64,000 nt of DNA from assembly GCA_023384415.1 (NCBI GenBank), contig JAHDWJ010000009.1, positions 62,001 through 126,000 of the forward strand, written 5' to 3'. Source of the DNA: Anaerolineae bacterium (lineage in GTDB: Bacteria; Chloroflexota; Anaerolineae; Promineifilales; Promineifilaceae). The number at the start of each line of letters is the position of its first letter. Position 1 is the first letter of the stretch. Shown here in pieces: positions 51,563 to 61,008 of the stretch. The position numbers and the translations under genes are program-made. The notes below the pieces were generated by a model. That model was not told the origin of the DNA. It did not search any database and saw only the letters and a list, made by a program, of their open reading frames with translations.

Positions 51563-52822
51563 TTACGCCTCGAGTTGTTGCCATGTCTGGCGGGGGCGGA
51601 TGATTTGCCATTTTGAGCCGTTTACCCAGACCTCAGCTGGCCGCAAACGCCCATTATAATTGGAACTCATCACAAAACCATAAGCTCCTGCCTGGAGTAT
51701 GGCCAGATAATCACCCGGCTGGAGCGGGGGTAAGGTGCGGTTCCGCCCCAGCACGTCCCCGGTTTCACAAACAGGCCCCACAATATCTACGGTTTGCGGG
51801 GTGCCGGCTCTAGGAAGGACAGGGACAATAGGGTGATGGGCCTGGTATAAGGCCGGGCGTATTAACTCGGTCATGCCCGCATCGGTAATGACGAAGTTGT
51901 GCGATCCTTGCTGTTTGGTGTAAAGGATATGGGTTAGCAGCAGCCCTGCCGGCCCGACAATAGAGCGGCCGGGTTCCATGAAAACGGGATACCCCGCGGC
52001 CGCGACCGGCCTAGCCACTGTTTGCACCCAATCAGCAATGGTGGGGGGAGAAAAATCTTGGGTTTCGGCCTCAGCGTACTTAATGCCAAGCCCTCCCCCT
52101 ACATTCAGATAAGATAAGGAGATGCCCTGGCTTTTTAGCTGGGCCGCCAGGGCCAGAACCAACTGCACCGCCTGGGTAAAAGGCTCTAACCGGGTAATTT
52201 GGGAGCCGATATGGGCTGCCAGCCCTTTGAGATGAAGCCAGGGATGCGCGGCCGCAGTCGGAGCCAACCGCCTGATTTCCTCAGCCGCCAGGCCAAATTT
52301 ATGAGCCTTTGTACCGGTGCTAATATACGGGTGTGTTTCTGAGGCAACATCTGGGTTGAGCCGAAAGCTGATGGGGGCAGCTTGCTGCCGGGCGGCGGCT
52401 ATCTGCCCGATAAGGTCAAACTCTTGGGCTGACTCTACCTGTAAAGCATGAATATTATTGTCCAGGGCCAGCTCGATCTCTTCACGTCGTTTGCCTACGC
52501 CGGAGAAGAGGATTTTATCAGGAGAGAAACCAGCTTGCAGAGCAAGAAACAGTTCTCCCCCGCTGGTGACATCGGCTCCCAGCCCCAGGCCAGCCAGCCA
52601 GCGCAGCAAGGTTGGGTTGCTGTTGGCCTTGGTGGCAAAACAAACTTGCCCCTGGGGGGAAATGGCCGCTAAACTGTCATGGTAAGCGGCCGCACGTTGG
52701 GTAAGTTCGGTCTGGCTGTAAATGTAAACAGGGGTGCCGGCGGCCGCAGCAATCACCCTCAGGGGTACATCCTCAGTATATAGCTGCCCGTCCCGATAAG
52801 AAAAACAGCCCGTGTTCTCCAT
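51563..52822 (-). CDS. lysA: Diaminopimelate decarboxylase
   Basis: 419 residues, a fold-III PLP decarboxylase: PLP-binding lysine in CFATKANSNPTLLRWL, DVTSGGELFLALQAGF, VGGGLGIKY, MEPGRSIVGPAGLL, and the C-terminal substrate site VDIVGPVCETGDVLGR with GAYGFVMSSNYNG. It makes L-lysine from meso-diaminopimelate, the last step of the DAP pathway. The start is fixed by MENTGCFSYRDGQLYTE. It lies 27 bp downstream of the 7TM-GAF-HTH gene, probably in one transcript. Confidence 0.95.
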   Translation of the reverse strand: MENTGCFSYRDGQLYTEDVPLRVIAAAAGTPVYIYSQTELTQRAAAYHDSLAAISPQGQVCFATKANSNPTLLRWLAGLGLGADVTSGGELFLALQAGFSPDKILFSGVGKRREEIELALDNNIHALQVESAQEFDLIGQIAAARQQAAPISFRLNPDVASETHPYISTGTKAHKFGLAAEEIRRLAPTAAAHPWLHLKGLAAHIGSQITRLEPFTQAVQLVLALAAQLKSQGISLSYLNVGGGLGIKYAEAETQDFSPPTIADWVQTVARPVAAAGYPVFMEPGRSIVGPAGLLLTHILYTKQQGSHNFVITDAGMTELIRPALYQAHHPIVPVLPRAGTPQTVDIVGPVCETGDVLGRNRTLPPLQPGDYLAILQAGAYGFVMSSNYNGRLRPAEVWVNGSKWQIIRPRQTWQQLEA

Positions 52823-52849
52823 TCCATCCCCCTGACAACTGACACCGGC

Positions 52850-54790
52850 TCACGACTCATCCCCATTGACCAAATCCAGAGCGGATTTTTCCATCAGCAT
52901 GACCGTCTGAGCCACATTTTCAATGGCAACGCGCTGTTTGCGGTACAAATCAGATTCACTCATCGCCAGCCGCCGGGCCACATCTCGTACACGTCTTCCC
53001 TGAATAATTTTCATCTCTAAAATGTTATACAAAATCCATTCAGCGGTAGTCATGCTGCGCTGCCCTTCTGGTTTTTGCTGCTCAATAGCCTGGAGCAGAA
53101 CTGATTGCAAGGCTTTGGCCGGATTGCCTTCGTGGGTTTCCATGGCTTCTTGCACCACTCGTAAGCGGGTGAGAGGGCTTTGGGTTAATTTTGGCCCACC
53201 CCAATAATGACTCAGTGCATCCCGTACCAGGGTTGAAAACTCTGGGTCCTGGGTCAGATCATCGGTGGGGTTGGTGAGGGCAGGGGTAGCATCAAAAGCG
53301 GCCGCATTACGTCGTCGCTGTAATACCGTAATCTTGGGCAGTAGCCCTTCTACAGCGGCAAAAACCTCTTTTTGCAGCAGCCGGTCTTCCAGAGAAATGG
53401 CTGCTTGCCGGGTTAATTGGGCTAAAATCCGCTCTTCTTCTGGGGAGAGGTTTGGTGTGGACGTGCGGCCGCGAATTCCCATAATCCCCAGTAAAATTTG
53501 GCGGTTTTCACTGTACAGCGGCTGAATCCAAAAATTTTGCCACAAGATAAACCCCTCATCCCGGGCCAATTCTGTGGGCTGACCCCCCTCAGCCCCATTT
53601 GGGGTGGTGGGTAGAGCCGGCCAATCTTCCGTTTCCCACACCGTTTCCAAATCATCTAAAGAGCCGACGACAACTTCCAGGTGGGGACCATCTTCACTCA
53701 AGGCGGCCACAAAAGCGGTATCTGTACGCAGGGCTTCACAGACAGAAGCCAACACGCTTTCTAAAAATTGGTGTAAATCCCGCGTCGTCAGCACTCGTTC
53801 GCTTAACTCTTGAATCCGCTGCACATCAGCATCATCATTGAGCTGTAACAGGCGTTCTAATGGTTTTTTGCCGGTATGAATCAACCATTCAACGATGATA
53901 ATTGTTGCCACCATAAACAAAGCCAGTGAAGTTTCGGCGGGTAAACCGAGAATGGTGTTGGTGCGGCTGACAAGGAGATAGACGAGAAGAACAATAGTGG
54001 CGGCCAACGGGGCACGCGCCATAAATTTGTACAGCCGCACCCGTACTACCCGGTCTGGCGAGTTCAGCCCCCCAAAATAGGCCATAGGCAAGGTCATCAG
54101 GGCAAACATGGTGCCAACCAGGATGTTTCCGGCAATGACAATGAGCCAGAAGAACCAGGATGTTGTCAGTTCCAGGTTGATACCAATGAGCAAATAGGGG
54201 AAGACGCCCAGGGGTGCGGCAAAGAAAGCGAGGAGAATGGTGGTCATGCGGCCGCGGGCCGTACTGGTCAGGCAGCGACGGCGGGCACGCCACAGATTAT
54301 ACATGCTTAGCACCGCCACCACCCAAAAATAAAAGGCAAAAACAGGGAAATAGGGACCAGGTTGCAAATGAACAGCGTGAGGGATACTGACCACTTCGGC
54401 GGCGATCCAATCTGTTAAATAAATCAGGCCGATAACTAAAAGCCCGGTCAGATAAAAAATTCGCACCATGGCCCGACGGCGGCGAGAGCGCAGCCCTGTT
54501 GTAACCAATAAGGCATCTGAGAGGTGGAACTGAGCGGCTGGTACCAGGGCAATGCCTATCCATTGCAAATGCAGCCACCAGTCAGCCGGCCCCAGGCCAG
54601 CCCGGCTGGCCAATAATTCAGCCAAAAAAGCCAATACCACCAGGCCGACCAGATTGGTAAACCCTTTGGTAACCCGGCTGCGGCCAATATAGCGGGAATT
54701 GTATAACACCACCGACGTCCCAAAGATGACGATGGTGGCCTGAATCATATCATTAAGCAAAGCAAAGAAGTCGGAGATGGCCGATGACAT
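52850..54790 (-). CDS. 7TM-GAF sensor with C-terminal HTH, no kinase domain
   Basis: 646 residues. About seven N-terminal hydrophobic helices (for example TIVIFGTSVVLYNSRYIG, LVVLAFLAELLASRAG, LTGLLVIGLIYLTDWIA, LVYLLVSRTNTILG), a GAF-like domain (about 315-490: LESVLASVCEALRTDTAFVA, IMGIRGRTS), a helical linker, and a C-terminal helix-turn-helix (about 575-630: AEWILYNILEMKIIQGRRVR, DVARRLAMSESDLYRKQR) of a Fis/RsbU-tail style. It could couple a membrane signal to transcription directly. This domain string is uncommon and I find no kinase, cyclase or phosphatase motif. The neighbours are lysA and ftsH. Confidence 0.75.
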   Translation of the reverse strand: MSSAISDFFALLNDMIQATIVIFGTSVVLYNSRYIGRSRVTKGFTNLVGLVVLAFLAELLASRAGLGPADWWLHLQWIGIALVPAAQFHLSDALLVTTGLRSRRRRAMVRIFYLTGLLVIGLIYLTDWIAAEVVSIPHAVHLQPGPYFPVFAFYFWVVAVLSMYNLWRARRRCLTSTARGRMTTILLAFFAAPLGVFPYLLIGINLELTTSWFFWLIVIAGNILVGTMFALMTLPMAYFGGLNSPDRVVRVRLYKFMARAPLAATIVLLVYLLVSRTNTILGLPAETSLALFMVATIIIVEWLIHTGKKPLERLLQLNDDADVQRIQELSERVLTTRDLHQFLESVLASVCEALRTDTAFVAALSEDGPHLEVVVGSLDDLETVWETEDWPALPTTPNGAEGGQPTELARDEGFILWQNFWIQPLYSENRQILLGIMGIRGRTSTPNLSPEEERILAQLTRQAAISLEDRLLQKEVFAAVEGLLPKITVLQRRRNAAAFDATPALTNPTDDLTQDPEFSTLVRDALSHYWGGPKLTQSPLTRLRVVQEAMETHEGNPAKALQSVLLQAIEQQKPEGQRSMTTAEWILYNILEMKIIQGRRVRDVARRLAMSESDLYRKQRVAIENVAQTVMLMEKSALDLVNGDES

Positions 54791-54830
54791 AGGCTAGATG
54801 GTGAATGATGGCGGATGACGGACGATAGAA
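54790..54830. repeat. Heptad-like repeats (GATGNCG) between ftsH and the 7TM gene
   Basis: GGTGAAT, GATGGCG, GATGACG, GACGATA, GAATGAC form degenerate 7-nt units directly upstream of the 7TM-GAF-HTH gene. Same class of border repeats as at 15331. Confidence 0.5.
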
Positions 54831-54904
54831 TGACGCAATAGGTAATCTGGAGAACCTGCCTTAGTTACCTTTTCTATCCATCCGTTGTTTTCCGTCCTCG
54901 GTAC

Positions 54905-56851
54905 TTAAGCTGGTGAAGGGGAAGGTGGCATATCCAATGATGGAGGGTTCCACTCCTTCTGACTTTCTGGCTCCGATTTTGCGGATTTGGGGATAGGGGG
55001 GGACGTTTTCTTAGACCGGGGCGGTTTGGGTCCTTTTCCTTCCATAAGGGCGGCAAAAGCATCCGCATCCAGGGTCTCTACTTCAAGTAAGGTTTGGGCA
55101 ATCAATTCCAGCTTGTCCTGGTGCTGCATAAGCAAGGCATTGGCGGTCTCATAAGCGGCATCTATGATTTTACGGACTTCCTGGTCAATTTTTTCAGCGA
55201 TGGCATCTGAATAGTCCCGCTGTTCGCTAATTTCACGGCCTAAAAAGACTAATTCTTGTTTTTCCCCATACACCCGCAGCCCCAATTCGGGACTCATGCC
55301 AAATTGGGTGACCATGGCTCTGGCCATGCGGGTTACGCTGACCAAATCACTTTGTGCCCCCGTAGATACTTCGCCAAAAGCGATTTGTTCAGCGATGCGG
55401 CCGCCTAACGCACTGGCGATACGGGCATTAAATTTAGCCACCGTCATATATTGGGTTTCATCTTCCAGGTACCAGGTGACTCCCCCGGCCATGCCTCGGG
55501 GAATAATGGTAACTTTACGCATGGGTTGGGCGTGGGGCAGGTAGTAGCTAACAATGGCGTGACCAGCTTCGTGGTAAGCCACCAGTTCACGTTCTTCCTG
55601 GGTGATCACCCGGCTTTTGCGCTCTGGGCCTAACTGCACTCGTTCAATAGCTTCCTGGAACTCATCCATGCCGATGTGGCGACGGTTGCGCCGGGCGGCT
55701 AACAGAGCTGCTTCATTGACGGTGTTTTCTAAATCAGCCCCGACAAAACCGGGGGTGGCACGGGCCAGGAGTTCAACATCTACCCCGGCGGCGATAGGTT
55801 TACCTTTCATGTGAACACGGAAGATGGCTTCGCGGCCGCGTACATCAGGTTTGTCCAATATCACCCGGCGATCAAACCGGCCCGGCCGCATCAACGCCGG
55901 GTCCAAAATATCGGGCCGGTTGGTGGCCGCTAAAATGATGACATGAATATCGGTACCAAACCCATCCATCTCCACCAAAATCTGGTTCAGGGTCTGTTCT
56001 CGTTCATCATGGGACCCCCCCAACCCGGCCCCACGCTGCCGCCCTACGGCATCAATCTCATCTACAAAGACGATGCACGGGCTGTGCCGTTTGGCTTGTT
56101 CAAACAGATCACGCACTCGACTGGCCCCTACTCCTACAAACATCTCCACAAATTCTGAACCGGCAATGGAGAAAAAGGGCACTCCAGCTTCCCCAGAGAC
56201 CGCCTTGGCCAGCAACGTTTTGCCTGTACCGGGATGCCCTACCAGGAGAACTCCTTTGGGAATCCGTGCCCCAAAGCTGATGAACTTTTCCGGCTCCTTG
56301 AGAAATTCTACGATCTCTTGCAGCTCCTGTTTGGCTTCATCGGCACCAGCCACATCAGCAAAGGTGACGGTGGGGTGATCCCCGGTGAACATACGGGCGC
56401 GGCTTTTGCCAAAGGCCATGGCCTGGTTATTGTTCCCTTGGGTTTGCCGGAAGATGAAGAAGATAAAGCCAAAGACGAGGAGTAGGGGGAGAAAAATGGA
56501 TGCCAGAGGGAGAATGCTGCTCCATTGGCTGGGTCTTTCATAGATAATATTAACGTTTTGGTAGGCTGCGCTGGTGACCCCATATTCAGCCAGAATTTCT
56601 TCCAGAGAGCTAACGCCGCTGAGGTAAGTTTGGGCTTTGGGGCGTTCCCCCCGGTATTCAATGGTAACTTTGCGGCCGCCATCAGTCACGCTGAGGGTTT
56701 GCACTTCACCAGCTTTGACTGCGGCCGCGAGCTGGCTGATAGGAACATCCTGGGCGGGTTGTTGCAGGTTAAAATTGAACAAAATCGCCAGGGCAATGAC
56801 GATAATCAGGGTAATAATAAAACTACGGGCAAAACGATTATTTCCATTCAC
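54905..56851 (-). CDS. ftsH: ATP-dependent zinc metalloprotease FtsH
   Basis: 648 residues, the normal size. Two N-terminal helices (about 11-29 and 110-133) bracket a small external domain. AAA+ module: Walker A GHPGTGKT (one His where Pro is usual), Walker [27 protein letters not shown]. Zinc site HEAGH (about 420) with a distal Asp. It degrades misfolded or regulatory membrane and cytosolic proteins. The C-terminus is Pro/Ser/Lys-rich. Its spacer to the frameshifted TPT protein holds a hairpin and AGTAAGC-type border repeats. Confidence 0.95.
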   Translation of the reverse strand: MNGNNRFARSFIITLIIVIALAILFNFNLQQPAQDVPISQLAAAVKAGEVQTLSVTDGGRKVTIEYRGERPKAQTYLSGVSSLEEILAEYGVTSAAYQNVNIIYERPSQWSSILPLASIFLPLLLVFGFIFFIFRQTQGNNNQAMAFGKSRARMFTGDHPTVTFADVAGADEAKQELQEIVEFLKEPEKFISFGARIPKGVLLVGHPGTGKTLLAKAVSGEAGVPFFSIAGSEFVEMFVGVGASRVRDLFEQAKRHSPCIVFVDEIDAVGRQRGAGLGGSHDEREQTLNQILVEMDGFGTDIHVIILAATNRPDILDPALMRPGRFDRRVILDKPDVRGREAIFRVHMKGKPIAAGVDVELLARATPGFVGADLENTVNEAALLAARRNRRHIGMDEFQEAIERVQLGPERKSRVITQEERELVAYHEAGHAIVSYYLPHAQPMRKVTIIPRGMAGGVTWYLEDETQYMTVAKFNARIASALGGRIAEQIAFGEVSTGAQSDLVSVTRMARAMVTQFGMSPELGLRVYGEKQELVFLGREISEQRDYSDAIAEKIDQEVRKIIDAAYETANALLMQHQDKLELIAQTLLEVETLDADAFAALMEGKGPKPPRSKKTSPPIPKSAKSEPESQKEWNPPSLDMPPSPSPA

Positions 56852-56972
56852 GCCAGGTTCCTCAGCAGCAGGGCAGATGGTCAGTAAGCCGTGACCAGTA
56901 AGCAGTAAGCAGTCAATTCAGTATAACAAAAATGAGGGGGTAAGGCGAGTGGGGTTTAAGCGGTGAAAACAT

Positions 56973-57005
56973 AGCCCTGACAGGTTTCTGCAACCTGTCA
57001 GGGCT
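56973..57005 (-). terminator. 14-bp palindrome, likely terminator
   Basis: AGCCCTGACAGGTT and AACCTGTCAGGGCT form a perfect stem with a TCTGC loop. Read on the minus strand it follows the frameshifted TPT-repeat gene by about 35 bp and is succeeded by ATGTTTTC, a weak T-run. Identical-looking sequences are widespread in bacterial genomes as dispersed palindromes, so it may also be a mobile repeat. Confidence 0.6.
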
Positions 57006-57038
57006 TGAGGATCAAAGGGCTGGCCAGGTGCTTTTTAC

Positions 57039-57885
57039 CTACGCTTTGCGGACGTAGCGATAAGCGAATAAGGCAACGACAATTAAAGCCAGCAAGAAAG
57101 TAAAAGACAGAGAACTGCCTGTCCCCTGGCCCTGAATCTGGCTCAGGGACACATCCGTTGGTGGCCCCGTTGTGGCGGTTGGTTCAGGGGTGGGAGTCTC
57201 TGTCGGCAGAGCGGTTGGGGTTTCGGTAGGCACCGCGGTTGGGGTTTCGGTAGGCGCGGCGGTGGGAGTTGGCGTAGGCCCAGCAACAATGTCGTAATAA
57301 ATGGTGCCGTTCCAGGAACGTGCGGCAAAAACTGCGCCGGTAAAGTCGGGATTTCCCCGCCCAATCCCCAACGTTAGCTGCACTTCGGTATTGCTGACAA
57401 CATTGTTGTTGTTTGTATAGCGCATAGAAGCATTCGGATAGTTGGTGACCGTAAGATAAAGGCCAAAACTTTGCCCAGGATTTATGGTCAAACCGCCAAC
57501 ATTAAGCGGCGTGGGGTTATTGGTCCCGGCTGAGTTGACGGTAGCGCTGCCCATTGAAGTCCATACACCGGCATTGGTCTCTATTACCAGCATAAGTTCC
57601 AGGGGTGTAAAACACAGTTACTAAAGCATTGGCGCCACCTGTAGCCAGATTAATGTCGAAGCTGGTGATGGTGATAGGATTTGCGCCAATGTTGCTAATA
57701 TCAAACATATTCCCGGCAAACTGGTTATTGCTATTGAAGAAGGTGGTGATGCTACCAGTGCCAGATGAAAGGGCCCCGGCAGACATGGTTTGAGCAGCTG
57801 TATCTGCGGCATTGCTGGCCCCCACGGTGATGGCTGTAGAGAGCAGCAGGATAAATAGGACGATCCAAAGACTATTTCTTTTCAT
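57039..57885 (-). pseudogene. Secreted TPT-repeat surface protein, frameshifted paralogue
   Basis: ATG 57885 (GGAGG 5-6 nt upstream) reads a signal peptide (MKRNSLWIVLFILLLSTAIT) and the conserved DTAAQTMSAGALSSGTGSIT domain, then changes frame near 57577-57584 and resumes as ETNAGVWTSMGSATVNSAG to the anchor LALIVVALFAYRYVRKA. The paralogue at 58335-59264 has GGTAATGAAACC where this copy has GGTAATAGAGACC, one base more, so a single-base insertion breaks the gene. Products are anchored surface proteins with a short Thr/Glu/Pro/Ala linker. The break could be a real pseudogene, a programmed shift or an assembly error. Confidence 0.85.
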
Positions 57886-58334
57886 TATTCCCTCCGTTTG
57901 TGAAATGGAACGGATTTTTGCTCGTTCCTTTGCTAAGGATTGCCATTTTATGGGAAAAGCGCCATCTAAATCATAGGCTCCTCCTTACTACCAACAAACA
58001 CTGCTAACCAGGATAAGGAAATTGGGTGTGATTCACAAGTAGCCCCGGCTTGTTTAACAATTCACGGTTAGAACAACGAATTTGAAGTAGGAGCAAACTT
58101 GAGCCATATCAGAAATGATTCACGGTTACAACAACGAATTTGAGGTAGGAGCAGATATTTGCTCCTTTGATTTGTTGTTGTCATTTCTGTCAAGCTAACT
58201 TGAACCATGCCAGAAATTGCCTGGGCAGGTTTTGGCTTGCTGTAAGGGATGGGATTTAGGAATATGACTGCAAAGTAGCGACGATGTGGCAATAGTATAG
58301 CTTCTGTCAATTTATTAAGCCAGCCACTTCTATT
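57886..58334. other. Intergenic region with a duplicated block
   Basis: No gene is seen in these 450 bp. It holds the 5' side of the frameshifted TPT gene, the 3' flank of its intact paralogue, and a pair of imperfect 37-bp direct repeats (58061-58097 and 58119-58155). Third partial units (GAACCATGCCAGAAAT near 58202) suggest older duplications. Confidence 0.6.
58061..58155. repeat. Two 37-bp imperfect direct repeats, 58-bp period
   Basis: TTCACGGTTA-N-AACAACGAATTTGA-N-GTAGGAGCA occurs at 58061-58097 and 58119-58155 with few mismatches. The repeats are about 180-270 bp upstream of the frameshifted surface-protein gene. Confidence 0.7.
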
Positions 58335-59264
58335 CTATCCAGGGTTTTTCAGTTTGTGGACGTAGCGATAAGCGAAAAAGGCAACGACAATTAAAGCCAG
58401 CAAGAAAATGAAAGACAGAGAACTGCCTGTCTCCTGGCCCTGAATCTGGCTCAGTGACACATCTGTTGGCGGCCCGGTTGTGGCGGTTGGTTCAGGGGTA
58501 GCTGTTTCGGTGGGCACGGCGGTTGGGGTCTCTGTGGGCACGGCGGTTGGGGTCTCTGTGGGCACGGCGGTTGGGGTTTCGGTGGGCACGGCGGTTGGGG
58601 TTTCGGTGGGCACCGCAGTTGGGGTCTCTGTCGGCAGTGCGGTTGGGGTTGGGGTGGGGCCACCATCAATGTCGTAATAAATGGTGCCATTCCAGGAACG
58701 TAGGGTAAAAACTCCACCGCTAAAGTCGGGATTTCCCCGCCCAATCCCTAACGTTAGCTGCACTTCGGTATTGCTGACAACATTGTTGTCGAATGTATAG
58801 CGCATAGAAGCAGCCGGATAATTGGTGACCGTAAGATAAAGGCCAAAACTTTGGCCGGGGTTTATGGTCAAGCCCCCCACACTTAAGGGGGTAGGTATAT
58901 CTTGCCCGGCTGAGTTGACGGTAGCGCTGCCCATTGAAGTCCATACACCGGCATTGGTTTCATTACCAACATAAGTCCCAGGGGTGTAAAACACAGTCAC
59001 CAGGGCCCCGGTACCGCCTGTTCCCAGATTGATGTCAAAGCTGGTGATAGTGATCGGACTGCTGCCAATGTTGCTAATATCAAACATGTTCCCGGCGAAC
59101 TGGGTCGTGCTGTTGAAGAAGGTGGTGATGCTGCCAGTGCCCGATGAAAGAGCCCCGGCAGACATGGTTTGGGCAGCCGTATCTGCGGGCTTGCTGGCCC
59201 CCACGGTGATGGCTGTAGAGAGTAACAGGATAAATAGGATGATCCACAGACTGCTTCTTTGCAT
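58335..59264 (-). CDS. Secreted TPT-repeat surface protein with C-terminal anchor (intact paralogue)
   Basis: 309 residues. Signal peptide (SLWIILFILLLSTAITVGAS), a beta-sandwich-like domain (ITTFFNSTTQFAGNMFDISN, SFDINLGTGGTGALVTVFYT, VTNYPAASMRYTFDNNVVSN), an eight-residue repeat AVPTETPT in about six copies, a TATTGPPTDVSLSQIQGQ stretch, and a final helix (SLSFIFLLALIVVAFFAYRYV) with a Lys tail. It resembles anchored surface proteins of unknown function; the repeat count differs from the paralogue (about three copies), so length can vary by recombination. ATG 59264 has GGAGAG upstream. Confidence 0.75.
   Translation of the reverse strand: MQRSSLWIILFILLLSTAITVGASKPADTAAQTMSAGALSSGTGSITTFFNSTTQFAGNMFDISNIGSSPITITSFDINLGTGGTGALVTVFYTPGTYVGNETNAGVWTSMGSATVNSAGQDIPTPLSVGGLTINPGQSFGLYLTVTNYPAASMRYTFDNNVVSNTEVQLTLGIGRGNPDFSGGVFTLRSWNGTIYYDIDGGPTPTPTALPTETPTAVPTETPTAVPTETPTAVPTETPTAVPTETPTAVPTETATPEPTATTGPPTDVSLSQIQGQETGSSLSFIFLLALIVVAFFAYRYVHKLKNPG
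58502..58655. repeat. 24-bp tandem repeats coding AVPTETPT
   Basis: Six near-identical 24-bp units, each containing GTTGGGGT on the plus strand, encode the linker of the surface protein. The shorter paralogue has about three. This is a protein-coding minisatellite, not a CRISPR. Confidence 0.8.
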
Positions 59265-59290
59265 TGTTCTCTCCATTATCAATTACTGTT

Positions 59291-60451
59291 TTATCCTCGC
59301 CAGGCTGATAGGGCCAGGTACCAGACGGGAATGAGACCCAACAAGGCGATGAGGGCCAGGAGGCCCAGGCCAATGATGGTGAGATCAGCGGCCTCAGCCG
59401 GAGTAGGGGGGTGGGTTTCCTGGTTGGGCCGGGTGGGAACGGGCCTGGGCAGTGGGGTAATTTGCTCGGAAAGGTTTAATGATTGGGTGGGTTGTTCGGC
59501 AACGGGCACAAGGGGAGATGGAGGCTGAACAGGTGTAAAGGCTGGGGAAATGATGGGGCGGGGGATGGGTTTGACGGCTGGTTGTAGTCCCGTAGCCTGG
59601 AAACTGCTCTCCCGGTAGCTGCTAAGGATACGGCCAAGTTGGTCGGCAGTACGGTAGCGGCCGCTTGGCTCTTTGCTCAAGAGTTTGTTGACAATCTGTA
59701 CCAGAGGGTCGGGGATAGAGGGGTTAAATTGGGAAAGGGGCGGGGGAGGTTCCAGGATATGTTTTTCGGCCAAACCGGTGTAAGAGTCGGCAATGAACGG
59801 GAGGCGGCCGCATAGCAGTTCATACAAAATAATACCAATAGCATACACATCAGAGGCCGGGGTGGCTGCTTCACCGCGTGCCTGTTCAGGAGAGAAATAT
59901 TGGGGGGTGCCCAGCACCATCTCCGCATCCGGTTCGATGTGGGCCTCACTGAAAGCGCGGGCAATGCCAAAATCGGTCACTTTGACCCGATCATCGGCGG
60001 TGACGAGGATATTTTGTGGCTTGACATCACAATGAACCAGGCCAGCCCGGTGGGCGTAGCCGATCCCCTGGCATATTTGGATGGTGAAATGGATAGCCCG
60101 GTCTATGGGCATTGGCCGACCGTTTTCGTTTTGCTGCCGGATAACCTGCTTGAGGGTGAGGCCAGGCACATACTCCATCACCATGTAGTAGCGGCCATGA
60201 GAGAAGCCCACGTCGTGGATGGTGACGATATGGGGGTGGGCCAGGTTCGCGGCCGCGTGGGCTTCTTGCTGGAAGCGACGTACAAACGTCTCATCCCCGG
60301 AGAGGCTATCTTGCATGACCTTCACCGCCACCAGACGCCCCAACAGCAAATCCTGGGCCTTAAAAACAAGAGCCATGCCCCCGCTGCCCACGCGCTCTAA
60401 TAATTCGTATCGGTCATTAAGAATATAATGTTTGGAGTCACTACTGCTCAT
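59291..60451 (-). CDS. PknB-family serine/threonine protein kinase
   Basis: 386 residues. Kinase domain (about 15-280): glycine loop ERVGSGGMALVFKAQD, VAVKVMQD, catalytic loop HCDVKPQNILVTAD (cysteine before Asp, a non-RD-type loop), KVTDFGIARAF, GTPQYFSPEQARGE, DVYAIGIILYELLCG. The C-terminal part is Pro-rich with one helix (ADLTIIGLGLLALIALLGLI, about 355-380) and almost no extracellular domain, and no PASTA repeats. It could phosphorylate partners of FHA proteins such as the kinase at 44060-46495. ATG 60451 is used; no clear Shine-Dalgarno. Confidence 0.9.
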   Translation of the reverse strand: MSSSDSKHYILNDRYELLERVGSGGMALVFKAQDLLLGRLVAVKVMQDSLSGDETFVRRFQQEAHAAANLAHPHIVTIHDVGFSHGRYYMVMEYVPGLTLKQVIRQQNENGRPMPIDRAIHFTIQICQGIGYAHRAGLVHCDVKPQNILVTADDRVKVTDFGIARAFSEAHIEPDAEMVLGTPQYFSPEQARGEAATPASDVYAIGIILYELLCGRLPFIADSYTGLAEKHILEPPPPLSQFNPSIPDPLVQIVNKLLSKEPSGRYRTADQLGRILSSYRESSFQATGLQPAVKPIPRPIISPAFTPVQPPSPLVPVAEQPTQSLNLSEQITPLPRPVPTRPNQETHPPTPAEAADLTIIGLGLLALIALLGLIPVWYLALSAWRG

Positions 60452-60506
60452 AAGGTGAGATTGTAACACCTAAGGACGGCGGACGGAAGACAAAAGATGA
60501 ATGAAC

Positions 60507-60600
60507 GTAACTATTCACCCTTCCGAAGGTTTTCTCCACTGGTGATCATTGGCAACGAAACCTGCGGAGGGTTGTATCACCAGAGAGGGTTAGTAGTTAC
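60507..60600. mobile_element. 94-bp palindromic MITE-like element, copy B
   Basis: Starts GTAACTATTC and ends TTAGTAGTTAC. It is 91 percent identical to copy A at 17613-17706, keeps the internal TTCCGAAGG arm, and has a TATCACCAG/CTGGTGATC pair. It lies upstream of the Ser/Thr kinase gene. Confidence 0.75.
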
Positions 60601-60741
60601 GAACGAAAAACGAAATGTCGTATTCAATCAGAAATCAGCCCGGCCAGGAAGCCAAGACAAAAGACGGATGTCCAGTGACATTCCGCCATCTGTCATCCGT
60701 CTTCGGTCAGAAATGAGGGCCAAAAAATTGTGAATTACACC

Positions 60742-61008
60742 CTAAAATCTAAAAAAATCGGCCTCATCATCAGAGTCACGTACCCCTTCGGTCTGGCCGA
60801 AAACATATTCATCCCGGTAACGGGCGTCCCCCCCGACCGGTTCATCAAAAGCCCAGCTTAATTTAATAGGGGTTTCCCGAATCACCTCGGCCATCGTGCT
60901 GCATTCGGGACAAGTAATTAAATCACCTAGTTCGGGCTGTTTTTGGAAACGAATTTGGGCATGGCATTCAGGGCAAGAAGCAATCAAACGAACAGCTTGT
61001 TTATTCAT
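60742..61008 (-). CDS. LysW-like zinc-ribbon protein with C-terminal extension
   Basis: 88 residues. A four-cysteine ribbon CPECHAQIRFQKQPELGD and ITCPECSTMAEV matches LysW/ArgW-type carrier proteins. Genuine LysW ends in EDWGE for attachment of the amino-acid intermediate; this protein instead has a 35-residue acidic tail ending ADFFRF, so a carrier role is unlikely. Lysine is made by the DAP route here (lysA at 51563). A general zinc-ribbon adaptor is more likely. GAGG precedes the ATG. Confidence 0.75.
   Translation of the reverse strand: MNKQAVRLIASCPECHAQIRFQKQPELGDLITCPECSTMAEVIRETPIKLSWAFDEPVGGDARYRDEYVFGQTEGVRDSDDEADFFRF

Noticed and set aside
58502..58655. Possible CRISPR array
   Set aside because: Repeats are contiguous without spacers and code for protein; no cas gene is nearby.
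58480..58677. Val/Gly-rich plus-strand frame with regular repeats
   Set aside because: It is the antisense reading of the 24-bp repeats coding AVPTETPT.
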